DNA of 7,315 bases from CAZQKE01 sp964593865 (GTDB lineage Bacteria; Chloroflexota; Anaerolineae; JAAYZQ01): the NCBI GenBank assembly GCA_964593865.1, contig CAZQKE010000085.1, positions 1 to 7,315 on the forward strand. Reading direction: 5' to 3'. Under the pieces are notes generated by a model that was given only the letters and a program-made list of their open reading frames with translations, did not search any database and was not told the DNA's origin. Positions 1 through 6,143 of the stretch are shown one piece after another; the stretch's first letter is position 1; each line of letters opens with the position of its first letter. Made by a program: the position numbers and the translations under genes.

Positions 1-1
1 C

Positions 2-517
2 GATACGCCGCCCCCGCCGCCTACCGACACCCCGCTCCCCGCGCCGACCAACACGCCCAAACCCAAACCGACCAACACCACGGCCCCGCCGACGGCGACG
101 CCCCCGCCAAAGGTGGATTTCAAAGTCAAAGAGATCGTCGCGTTTGAGGACGGCAGCCTGGGGTCAACCGGTCTGCACAACATCTATTTCACCGTCATTG
201 ACGCCAGCGGTGCGCCCCTGGACGGCATCATCCTCAAGGATGTCAACAATCAGCCGGGGGAGGAAGTTATCACCGGCAACAAGGGGCCGGGCAAGACCGA
301 ATTTACCATGTGGGCCGCCGACTATCGCTTTACAGTTGTCGGCAACACCGCCGGTCGGACCTTTACCAGTGAAACGACCCACATCCTCTCGGTGCTCCAC
401 GGTCACGCCGTCTGGGACGATCTGATCCGGGGCGGCATCTGTTCCGACGCTGCTTCGTGCGAGGCGCTGGGGCCGATCCATTACAGCTACAACGTGACCT
501 TCCAGCGGACGTGGTAA
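2..517 (+). CDS. 3' part of a secreted protein with Pro/Thr-rich linker and C-terminal domain (function unknown)
   Basis: The frame is open from base 2 to the TAA at 515-517 and has no plausible start, so the gene begins upstream of the window; 171 residues are visible. Residues 1-36 are a low-complexity linker of Pro, Thr, Ala and Lys with repeated PTNT units. Such linkers commonly join an export signal or catalytic domain to a surface domain in Chloroflexota exported proteins. Residues 38-171 form a compact domain of alternating hydrophobic strands (for example IYFTVIDASG and FTVVGNTAGRTFTS), suggesting an Ig-like or carboxypeptidase-regulatory-like beta-sandwich. It ends in a segment with two Cys five residues apart (CSDAASC) that could form a disulphide, then an aromatic strand. 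No catalytic motif is visible. A GTG at 113 could be mistaken for a start, but the linker is in frame upstream of it. The coding frame is secure; the fold and extracellular location are inferred. Confidence 0.8.
   Translation, partial: DTPPPPPTDTPLPAPTNTPKPKPTNTTAPPTATPPPKVDFKVKEIVAFEDGSLGSTGLHNIYFTVIDASGAPLDGIILKDVNNQPGEEVITGNKGPGKTEFTMWAADYRFTVVGNTAGRTFTSETTHILSVLHGHAVWDDLIRGGICSDAASCEALGPIHYSYNVTFQRTW
44..91 (+). repeat. 24-bp imperfect tandem repeat in the Pro/Thr linker
   Basis: The 11-mer CCGACCAACAC occurs at 44-54 and again at 68-78, exactly 24 bp (eight codons) apart and in the same frame. It encodes PTNT at the start of two eight-residue units (PTNTPKPK, then PTNTTAPP). This looks like slippage-type growth of an extracellular linker. 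The second copy has diverged after the shared 11-mer. Confidence 0.6.
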
Positions 518-608
518 GAATGGACACCCAAACGCCCCGCGCACGGCGGGAAAAAGTTGACGCCGGGCAAATATCCAGGTGGGTACGGCAGGACACGAGG
601 ATGAACCA

Positions 609-869
609 ATGACTCTGGACAAAGCAATCTGGCAGGAGGCCCTGGCCCAATATCGCGCCTGGAACGAGGCCGAATTCGAGGAGCGGGTGCGGAGCGCGGG
701 GAAAAAATCTCCCGCCGAAAAATGGCGAGAGTACCGGGCCATGTTCGCCCTGGCCCGGCGGCTCAAGCCGGAATTGGGACCCGGCGGGCAGGCATTGGCC
801 GCCCTGGAATGGGAAACCTACTATGAGCAACTTCAACGGTTCGAGGCCCGGAGGCGAGCTTGTGGCTGA
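609..869 (+). CDS. Small helical protein of unknown function, first gene of a nucleotidyltransferase unit
   Basis: The protein has 86 residues and I do not recognise its family. It is rich in Ala, Glu, Arg, Trp and Tyr, with few glycines or prolines before residue 58. It is predicted to be nearly all helical: helices about 3-28 and 33-54, a Pro/Gly break about 54-60, then a helix about 61-84. There is no signal peptide, membrane segment, metal motif or obvious DNA-binding motif. I chose ATG 609 because GAGG at 597-600 lies 8 nt upstream. The frame is open further up to a GTG at 579 that lacks such a site. The gene overlaps the nucleotidyltransferase gene by 8 bp (GTG start at 862) or 47 bp (ATG at 823), so the two are almost certainly co-transcribed and translationally coupled. 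The pairing suggests a partner or antitoxin-like role, which is inference. A conserved hypothetical with no such role is equally possible. Confidence 0.7.
   Translation: MTLDKAIWQEALAQYRAWNEAEFEERVRSAGKKSPAEKWREYRAMFALARRLKPELGPGGQALAALEWETYYEQLQRFEARRRACG
850..864 (+). promoter_or_regulatory. Shine-Dalgarno site favouring the GTG 862 start of the nucleotidyltransferase
   Basis: GGAGG at 850-854 is followed by 7 nt and then GTG at 862-864, which is near-ideal spacing. The in-frame ATG at 823 has only a weak G-rich stretch upstream. It would also add 13 residues that precede the fold and look unstructured. The site lies inside the last codons of the upstream small gene, as expected for translational coupling. 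Confidence 0.6.
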
Positions 870-1449
870 CGACCTGCTGATCGCCTTGCAAACGGCCACC
901 GCCTGGCTGGGGGACCACGGCTACCGCTACGCCGTGGTCGGCGGAATCGCCAACCAGCTATGGGGCCTTCCCCGCTTCACCCATGATGTGGACATCAAAG
1001 TTCTCGTTCCCAACACCGAGTACCCGGCCATCCGCGAATCGCTCCGGGCGGCTTTCCCCGAACGGGGCCGCCCGGCCCGGCCCCCGCAGCCCTTGATTGT
1101 GGATGTCAAGATCGCCGGGGTGACGGTGGATTTCCTGTTGACTATTCCCGGCTATGACGAGCAGACCGTCACCCGCGCCGTGCAGCGGGACATTGACGGC
1201 GTGACGGTTTACCTGTGTACCGCCGAGGACCTGATCATCCAGAAAGCGGTGGCCGGGCGGCCCAAAGATTGGCAAGACATCGAAGGCGTGCTGATCGAGC
1301 AGCGCAGCAACCTGGACCTGCCCTACCTGGAAGATTGGCTGGGCCGGTTTGCCGAATTCTTGGAACGTCCCGAAATCTTGGAGCGGTATCGGGAAATCCA
1401 GGCGCGCATCGCCGAGATGTGGAAAGAACCTGAAACCGGCCCGGCTTGA
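862..1449 (+). CDS. Minimal nucleotidyltransferase, AbiEii/DUF6036-like
   Basis: This is a soluble protein of 195 residues if started at GTG 862, or 208 from ATG 823. Numbered from 862, it shows the nucleotidyltransferase signature: VVGGIA with Gly27-Gly28 on the nucleotide-binding turn, then RFTHDVDIKV with Asp42 and Asp44. A third acidic residue, Asp90, sits in the strand VTVDFLL. These Asp residues would hold the two metal ions. Downstream, EDLIIQKAVAGRPKDWQDIEG (Lys128, Arg133, Lys135, Asp136, Asp139) matches the helical motif typical of AbiEii-type and DUF6036-like proteins. The C-terminal helices, about 150-195, are charged. Family members transfer a nucleotide to a protein or RNA, or serve as toxins of abortive-infection or toxin-antitoxin pairs; many have no known target. 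All key residues are present, so it is probably active. The fold is secure, the substrate unknown. It overlaps the upstream small gene and ends 16 bp before the hydrolase gene. Confidence 0.82.
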   Translation: MADDLLIALQTATAWLGDHGYRYAVVGGIANQLWGLPRFTHDVDIKVLVPNTEYPAIRESLRAAFPERGRPARPPQPLIVDVKIAGVTVDFLLTIPGYDEQTVTRAVQRDIDGVTVYLCTAEDLIIQKAVAGRPKDWQDIEGVLIEQRSNLDLPYLEDWLGRFAEFLERPEILERYREIQARIAEMWKEPETGPA

Positions 1450-1465
1450 TCAGGATGGCGAGACC

Positions 1466-3205
1466 ATGACCTCAAGAAACGCCCGATCCCGCCGCCTGGG
1501 CCGGATCGCAGCCCTGGCAATGCTGGCCGTCGCGCTGGCGGCGGCCCTGGCCCTCGCTCACCCTTTGTGGTCCCCCTTGCTCTTTTACGTCACCGGCGAG
1601 GAGACGCTGCCCGCCCAGGTGCGCGGCGGGCTGGAATGGCTGGGCAACATCACCCGGCCCCGGCCCCGCACCGCCGATTTCGCGCCCGTGGCCCACGCCG
1701 GGATCAACCCCTTTGGCGTCAACACCTTTTTGGAACAGGAGGTCGAACCCCAAAAGCGGGAACGGGCCGTGCAAATGATCGCCGAGGCCGGGTTTCACTG
1801 GCTGCGCCAGGAATTCCCCTGGGAGGACATTGAAATTCACGGCAAAGGCGATTTTGAGGACCGCCGCCACGAGCCGCACCGCTCCGCCTGGGAAAAGTAC
1901 GACCAGATCGTGGACCTGGCCGAACAGTACGACCTGGAGATCATCGCCCGGCTGAGCAACCCCCCGGCCTGGAGCCGCGCCCAGGGCGACGCCGTCGGCC
2001 CCTTTGCTCCGCCCGACAACCTGGACGATTACGGCGATTTCGTCGAAGCCGTCGTCCGCCGCTACCGGGGCCGCATCCACGTCTACCAGATCTGGAACGA
2101 GCCGAACATCTACCCCGAATGGGGCGAGCGGCCCGTCAGCCCGGAAGAATACACCGACCTGCTCAAAGTGGGCTATACCCGCGTCAAAGCCGCCTGCCCG
2201 GAGTGCATCGTCCTTTCCGGCGCGCTGGCCCAAACCATCCCCCTCGGCCCCCGCGACCTGAACGACTTTATCTTTTTGCAGCGCATGTACGACGCCGGGG
2301 CCGCCGATTATTTCGACGTGCTGGCCATGCAGGGCTATGGCCTCTGGTCCGGCCCCACCGACCGGCGGATGCGGCCCCGGGTCCTCAACTTTTCACGGCC
2401 CCTCTACCTGCGGGAGATCATGGTTGAAAACGGCGACGCCTACAAACCGATCTGGATTACCGAGATGAATTGGAACGCGCCGCCGCCCGATTTCCCGAAC
2501 AAGCAATTCGGTTATGTCACGCCGGAGCAGCAGGCCCGGTACGCCGTGCTGGCCTACCAACGCGCCCAGCGGGAATGGCCCTGGCTGGGCGTGGTCAACG
2601 CCTGGTTCTTCAAGCGGGCCACCGACAGGGAGCGAGACCAGGCCATGTACTATTTCCGGCTGGTGGAACCCGATTTCAGCCCCATGCCGGTCTATTACGC
2701 TTTGCAAGACTATTTCCACAGCGAGGAAGCGCACCGCCTCTACCCCGGCGTCGCCCAGGAGGACCACTGGGCGTTGGGTTACGGCGGGCGCTGGGAAGAT
2801 CGGGGCAATCCGGCGGCCCAACTGGGCGGCTACCGCTACAGCGAGGACCCCCAGGCGACGCTGACCTTCTCTTTCGAGGGGACCGACCTGTGGCTGCGGA
2901 CCGGCCCCGGTTTCGCAGGAACCCTGGCCTACGTCCTGGACGGCGGAGCCGAACGGACGCTCCCTTTTGCTGCTGGCGAAGAGTTGCATCTGGCCCGGAA
3001 CCTGGCGTGGGGGCCGCACACCGTCACCCTCCGCGCCGATCCCGGTCCTCTGACCGTGGACAGCCTGACCGTCCGGCGGCGCATTCCGTCTACCGCCTGG
3101 CTCATCGTCGGCGGGACGTTGGCGGCGTCGGCCCTGGTCCTCGCCTTGATCGCAAACACCATCGCACGCCGCCGCCACTGGTACGAACGCGGACGGGTGG
3201 AATAG
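1466..3205 (+). CDS. Membrane-anchored glycoside hydrolase, clan GH-A (GH39/GH5-like)
   Basis: The protein has 579 residues. A basic N-terminus (RNARSRRLGR) is followed by a hydrophobic segment, about 14-42, acting as an uncleaved anchor or signal. A TIM-barrel domain spans about 77-425. It contains WLRQEFPW on an early strand, YQIWNEPN with Glu212 as likely acid/base (Asn211-Glu212-Pro213), and PIWITEMNW with Glu333 as likely nucleophile. The 121-residue spacing fits clan GH-A retaining hydrolases. Residues about 430-540 form a beta-rich accessory domain, possibly carbohydrate-binding. A second membrane helix, 544-567, is followed by a basic tail (ARRRHWYERGR), so the catalytic part should lie outside the membrane with both ends inside. 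ATG 1466 was chosen because the membrane segment starts soon after it and AGGA lies at 1452-1455; the frame is open further upstream inside the nucleotidyltransferase gene. Next to glycan-building genes it may trim or release a surface polysaccharide, comparable in principle to PslG. Substrate unknown. Confidence 0.85.
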   Translation: MTSRNARSRRLGRIAALAMLAVALAAALALAHPLWSPLLFYVTGEETLPAQVRGGLEWLGNITRPRPRTADFAPVAHAGINPFGVNTFLEQEVEPQKRERAVQMIAEAGFHWLRQEFPWEDIEIHGKGDFEDRRHEPHRSAWEKYDQIVDLAEQYDLEIIARLSNPPAWSRAQGDAVGPFAPPDNLDDYGDFVEAVVRRYRGRIHVYQIWNEPNIYPEWGERPVSPEEYTDLLKVGYTRVKAACPECIVLSGALAQTIPLGPRDLNDFIFLQRMYDAGAADYFDVLAMQGYGLWSGPTDRRMRPRVLNFSRPLYLREIMVENGDAYKPIWITEMNWNAPPPDFPNKQFGYVTPEQQARYAVLAYQRAQREWPWLGVVNAWFFKRATDRERDQAMYYFRLVEPDFSPMPVYYALQDYFHSEEAHRLYPGVAQEDHWALGYGGRWEDRGNPAAQLGGYRYSEDPQATLTFSFEGTDLWLRTGPGFAGTLAYVLDGGAERTLPFAAGEELHLARNLAWGPHTVTLRADPGPLTVDSLTVRRRIPSTAWLIVGGTLAASALVLALIANTIARRRHWYERGRVE

Positions 3206-3250
3206 GTACAGGACCAATCCCGGCTCCGAGTTCGGGAAATCCGGCTTTTG

Positions 3251-3266
3251 TGGTACAATAGCGGCA
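3251..3266 (+). promoter_or_regulatory. Extended -10 promoter, probably giving a leaderless GT2 transcript
   Basis: TGG followed by TACAAT (3254-3259) forms an extended -10 element. The expected transcription start, 6-7 nt downstream, falls on or next to the ATG at 3266, so the mRNA would have no leader. Consistent with this, no Shine-Dalgarno sequence precedes the ATG. The -35 position (TTCGGG, 3231-3236) matches the consensus poorly, so the call rests on the -10 box and its spacing. Confidence 0.45.
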
Positions 3267-4240
3267 TGGAACCATCCACCCTGGATTTGGGTATAATTAT
3301 TGTCAATTACAACGTCCGCGACCTGCTGCGCGACTGCCTGGCATCGGTGTTCGAGAGCCGGGGCGACTTCACCTACCGGGTCTGCGTCGTGGACAACGGC
3401 TCGACCGATGGCAGCGCAGAGATGGTTGCCGCCGAGTTCCCCCAGGTGCATCTCATCCGCGCCGAAAACCGGGGCTATGCGGCGGGCAACAATCTGGGGC
3501 TACGGGCCTTTGGGTTTCAGGAACCCGGGGCCGGGGATCAAGATCCCGAAGCCCCGGCCCCAGGTCACGTCCTCTTGCTGAACCCGGACACGGTCCTGCC
3601 CCCCTCTGCCCTGGCCGACATGCTGGCTTTCATGGCGGCCCATCCCCAGGCAGGGGCAGCCGGTCCGCGCCTGGTGCGAGCCGACGGCAGCCTGGACAAA
3701 GCCTGTCGGCGCAGCTTCCCCACGCCGGAGGTCGCCTTTTACCGCATCTTTGGCTTGAGCAAACTCTTTCCCCACAGCCGCCGTTTTGGCCGTTACAATG
3801 TGACCTACCTGCCGCCCGACGTGACCACGGAGGTCGATTCGGTGGTGGGCGCGTTCATGCTCATTCGGAGGGAGGCCCTCCGGCAGGTCGGCTTGCTGGA
3901 CGAACGGTTTTTCATGTATGCCGAAGACCTGGACCTGTGCTACCGCATCAAGGAGCAGGGCTGGCAGGTGTGGTACAATGCCGACGTAACGGTCTTGCAC
4001 TACAAGGGCCAATCGAGCCGCCAGCGCAGCAGCTTTGCCAACATCAAATTTTATGAAACCATGCGCCTTTTCCACGACAAGCATTTCAAACAAAAAACCC
4101 CCCGGCCCGTCAACTGGTTGATCTACACCGCCGTTGCCTTGCTGGGGGGCTGGGCCGTTTTGCGGGACCGGCTGCGTCCGGTAGAAAAACGGGGCGTCGC
4201 CTCAGCCGTGCCGGTTGCAGAAGGGGGTGTGGGCCGATGA
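3266..4240 (+). CDS. Family 2 glycosyltransferase (WbbL/rhamnosyltransferase-like)
   Basis: This cytoplasmic or membrane-associated enzyme of 324 residues transfers a sugar from a nucleotide donor to a growing lipid-linked glycan. The GT-A fold is clear: GIIIVNYN (9-16), VVDNGSTDGS with Asp43 (41-50) binding the nucleotide, NRGYAAGNN (68-76), and LLLNPDT with Asp108 (103-109), the DxD-equivalent metal site. VGAFMLIRREAL (194-205) is followed by FFMYAEDLDLC with Glu220-Asp221, where the catalytic base is expected, and by VLHYKGQSS. This order is typical of WbbL-like rhamnosyltransferases, but the donor sugar cannot be read from sequence. A weak hydrophobic segment (284-299) may anchor it to the membrane. 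Residues 82-100 form a Gly/Pro/Ala/Asp-rich stretch where relatives usually pass directly to the NPDT strand; it coincides with an inverted repeat. I chose ATG 3266; an in-frame TTG at 3248 lies upstream of the predicted transcription start. It overlaps the next gene by ATGA. Confidence 0.9.
   Translation: MEPSTLDLGIIIVNYNVRDLLRDCLASVFESRGDFTYRVCVVDNGSTDGSAEMVAAEFPQVHLIRAENRGYAAGNNLGLRAFGFQEPGAGDQDPEAPAPGHVLLLNPDTVLPPSALADMLAFMAAHPQAGAAGPRLVRADGSLDKACRRSFPTPEVAFYRIFGLSKLFPHSRRFGRYNVTYLPPDVTTEVDSVVGAFMLIRREALRQVGLLDERFFMYAEDLDLCYRIKEQGWQVWYNADVTVLHYKGQSSRQRSSFANIKFYETMRLFHDKHFKQKTPRPVNWLIYTAVALLGGWAVLRDRLRPVEKRGVASAVPVAEGGVGR
3523..3565. repeat. 14-bp inverted repeat inside the GT2 coding sequence
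   Basis: The arms 3523-3536 and 3552-3565 pair at 13 of 14 positions. The core is GGGGCCGGGG against CCCCGGCCCC, the single mismatch is at 3526/3562, and the loop is 15 nt. It is read in frame as part of the Gly/Pro/Ala-rich stretch at residues 82-100 of the glycosyltransferase. The RNA hairpin would be very stable. It could be a small inserted palindromic element or a chance product of GC-rich low-complexity coding. Confidence 0.6.
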
Positions 4241-5643
4241 AACGCCGCGCCGATGCTCTATTTGCCCTGGTGCTGGCGGGCAACGACGCCGTCGTCGTCG
4301 CCCTGGCCTTTTACCTGGCCTATTGGCTGCGCAAGAACGTCACCCCGGCGGCCATTGCCATTGCTCCTTTCCGCGATTACGTGGGGATGCTGGTCATCCA
4401 GGTCGTGACGATGCTGCTTCTCTACTTCTTCTCGCGGCTATATGATGTCAAACGCTCCATGCCCCGCCTGGACGAATTCTACCGCATCTTTGCCGCCACC
4501 TCCATCGGCACGGTCGCCACCATAGCCTTTACCACTTTTCTGTTCAAAAACAGCACCCTGGAACTGGATTTCCCCCGCGTCATGATCATCTACGCCTGGC
4601 TGTTGACGATCCTGCTGGTCACACTCAGCCGTTCCGGCTGGGTGACCGCCCGCAACTGGCTGCGGGCGCGGGGCATCGGCACCGATCGGTTGCTTATCGT
4701 CGGCACCGGCGATGTAGGGCGCATGATCCTGCAAAAGATCCGCCAGATGCCGCGCCTGGGTTACGAGGTCGTCGGTTTTGTGGATGGCGACGCCGAGACA
4801 GGACAGGAGATCATGGGCGTTCCGGTGCTGGGCAACGTGGACGACATCCCCCACCTGATCCAGGAGCACGAAATCCAAGAGGTCATCATCGGTCGCCCTG
4901 AACTGAGCCATCACGAAATCCTGGCCATCATCTCCCGCTGCGAACGGGGACAGGTGGGCATCAAGATCTTTCCCGACCTGTTTCAGATCATTGCCACCGA
5001 GTTGAGCATCGGTGACCTGGGCGGCTTGCCCTTGCTGACCGTCCGCGACATCGCCCTGCGCGGCTGGAAGCTGACCCTCAAGCGGGCGGTGGACCTGGTG
5101 GGCAGCGCGGTGGGCCTGGTCGTCCTTTCACCCTTTTTGATGCTCATTGCTGCTCTGATCAAGCTGGATTCGCCCGGCCCGGTGTTTTATGCCCAGGAGC
5201 GGATGGGGCTGGACGCCAAACCCTTCTGGTGTCTCAAATTCCGCTCTATGCGCACCGACGCCGAAGCGAACGGCCCCGGTTGGACCACCGAAAACGACCC
5301 CCGCGTGACACGGGTGGGCCGCTTCATCCGCCGCTTTTCCATTGATGAACTTCCCCAACTCATCAATGTCCTGGTGGGCGAGATGAGCCTGGTTGGGCCA
5401 CGCCCTGAACGGCCCGTGTATGTCGAGCAGTTTCAGCGCAGCATCCCCCGCTACATGGATCGCCACCGCGAAAAGGCCGGCATGACCGGTTGGGCGCAGG
5501 TCAACGGACTGCGAGGCGATACCTCCATCGCCGAACGGACCAAGTACGATCTGTGGTACATTGAAAACTGGTCCTTGTGGCTCGATTTCAAGATCATCCT
5601 GCGCACCTTCTTTAGCATTTTTGGCGACCGCCACGCCTATTGA
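4237..5643 (+). CDS. Polyprenyl-phosphate sugar-1-phosphate transferase (exopolysaccharide initiating enzyme, WbaP/CpsE-like)
   Basis: The enzyme has 468 residues, the usual full length for this family. It moves a hexose-1-phosphate from a UDP-sugar to undecaprenyl phosphate, the first membrane step of exopolysaccharide, capsule or O-antigen synthesis. The N-terminus has four hydrophobic segments (about 8-31, 45-67, 84-103, 113-131). A Rossmann-like CoA_binding_3 domain follows, about 148-265, with LLIVGTGDVGR. Then comes the catalytic bacterial sugar transferase domain, 278-468: a membrane helix at 287-309, PGPVFYAQERMG, KFRSMRTDAE, the SIDELPQLINV motif with the Asp370-Glu371 dyad, SLVGPRPE (384-391) and GMTGWAQVNG (415-424). 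All catalytic motifs are intact. The start ATG overlaps the stop of the GT2 gene (ATGA, 4237-4240) and has AAGGGGG 9 nt upstream, so the two are translationally coupled. Which sugar is transferred (glucose, galactose or another) cannot be decided from sequence. Confidence 0.93.
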   Translation: MKRRADALFALVLAGNDAVVVALAFYLAYWLRKNVTPAAIAIAPFRDYVGMLVIQVVTMLLLYFFSRLYDVKRSMPRLDEFYRIFAATSIGTVATIAFTTFLFKNSTLELDFPRVMIIYAWLLTILLVTLSRSGWVTARNWLRARGIGTDRLLIVGTGDVGRMILQKIRQMPRLGYEVVGFVDGDAETGQEIMGVPVLGNVDDIPHLIQEHEIQEVIIGRPELSHHEILAIISRCERGQVGIKIFPDLFQIIATELSIGDLGGLPLLTVRDIALRGWKLTLKRAVDLVGSAVGLVVLSPFLMLIAALIKLDSPGPVFYAQERMGLDAKPFWCLKFRSMRTDAEANGPGWTTENDPRVTRVGRFIRRFSIDELPQLINVLVGEMSLVGPRPERPVYVEQFQRSIPRYMDRHREKAGMTGWAQVNGLRGDTSIAERTKYDLWYIENWSLWLDFKIILRTFFSIFGDRHAY

Positions 5644-5683
5644 ACGCAATCGGACCAATTCCCTGTCTACAGCCCCTTCATTT

Positions 5684-5741
5684 TTTGCAGGCACCGCCAA
5701 GCCGTGTATAATTAGGCCGTCGAAAACAGAACGCGGGGAGG
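5684..5741 (+). promoter_or_regulatory. Sigma70-type promoter and ribosome binding site of the fmdB-like gene
   Basis: A perfect TATAAT lies at 5707-5712. TTTGCA (5684-5689, four of six matches to TTGACA) lies exactly 17 bp upstream. Transcription should start near 5719, giving a leader of about 32 nt that carries the strong Shine-Dalgarno GGGGAGG at 5735-5741, 9 nt before the ATG. The fmdB-like gene is therefore probably transcribed independently of the glycan genes. Confidence 0.75.
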
Positions 5742-5750
5742 TTTTGAAGA

Positions 5751-6047
5751 ATGCCGATCTATTTGTACCAGTGCGATTCGTGTGGGGTGCGCTTTGAGAA
5801 AATGCAGCGCATATCCGACGATCCACTGACCGAATGCCCCGAATGCGACGGCCATGTGCATCGGGTCATCCAGCCGGTGGGCATTATCTTCAAAGGGTCC
5901 GGGTTCTATGTCACCGACAACCGTTCCGGCTCTTCTCCTACCCTGAGCAGCGGGCGGGAGAAATCGGACGCAAAGGCGAAAGGGGAGACGAACAAAAAGG
6001 CTGCCGCCTCGACCGAAAGCAAATCTACAGAAAAGGCAGCCGACTGA
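5751..6047 (+). CDS. FmdB-family zinc-ribbon protein
   Basis: This small protein of 98 residues opens with MPIYLYQCDSCG, the hallmark of the FmdB/CxxC_CxxC_SSSS regulatory-protein family. Cys8, Cys11, Cys29 and Cys32 form two CxxC knuckles expected to bind one zinc ion. Residues 43-56 (VGIIFKGSGFYVTD) match the conserved segment after the ribbon, where the family typically reads FKGSGFY.TD. The tail, 57-98, is low-complexity and rich in Ser, Lys, Ala, Glu and Thr; it is probably disordered and variable. The family is named after a regulator of formamidase genes in Methylophilus, but for most members no function is shown. The gene has its own promoter, is followed by a hairpin, and converges on rex. 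The family call is firm; the biological role is not. Confidence 0.92.
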   Translation: MPIYLYQCDSCGVRFEKMQRISDDPLTECPECDGHVHRVIQPVGIIFKGSGFYVTDNRSGSSPTLSSGREKSDAKAKGETNKKAAASTESKSTEKAAD

Positions 6048-6070
6048 CAAACCCGGCCACAGATCAGCAG

Positions 6071-6100
6071 CCCTCCGCCGCCTGGAAAAGCGGCGGAGGG
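6071..6100. terminator. Strong hairpin between convergent fmdB-like and rex genes, possible bidirectional terminator
   Basis: CCCTCCGCCGC (6071-6081) and GCGGCGGAGGG (6090-6100) form a perfect 11-bp stem with an 8-nt loop. It lies 23 bp after the fmdB-like stop and 43 bp past the rex stop, so it can act on both transcripts. No T-run follows on either strand, so it is not a classical intrinsic terminator. It may act as a U-less terminator or an mRNA 3'-end stabiliser. Confidence 0.6.
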
Positions 6101-6143
6101 CTTGTGGCGCGTCGGGTATGGCCGGCGTTCGCGGCATTGCAGA

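Noticed and set aside
557..590. TTGACG at 557-562 as -35 of a promoter for the small-protein gene
   Set aside because: It matches five of six -35 bases, but the expected -10 position (around 580-586) reads TGGGTAC with no TATAAT-like hexamer, so a promoter cannot be supported.
3218..3250. TCCCG...CGGGA followed by CCGGCTTTT as terminator after the hydrolase gene
   Set aside because: The stem is only 5 bp with a 10-nt loop and the T-run is short and not adjacent; it is too weak to call.
2393..3451. Long open frame on the minus strand opposite the hydrolase and start of GT2
   Set aside because: It runs antisense to a clearly recognisable glycoside hydrolase, shows no family motifs, and is the kind of open antisense frame that GC-rich coding sequence produces. 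The antisense frames at 1472-2233 and 5128-5826 were rejected on the same grounds.
3971..3979. Second TGGTACAAT, identical to the GT2 extended -10 box
   Set aside because: It lies deep in the GT2 coding sequence encoding WYN in a conserved part of the protein, so coding constraint explains it, and no gene start follows closely.
5644..5690. Run of six T at 5681-5686 as terminator of the sugar transferase gene
   Set aside because: No stem-loop precedes the T-run. The T-rich stretch is better explained as part of the -35 region of the fmdB-like promoter.
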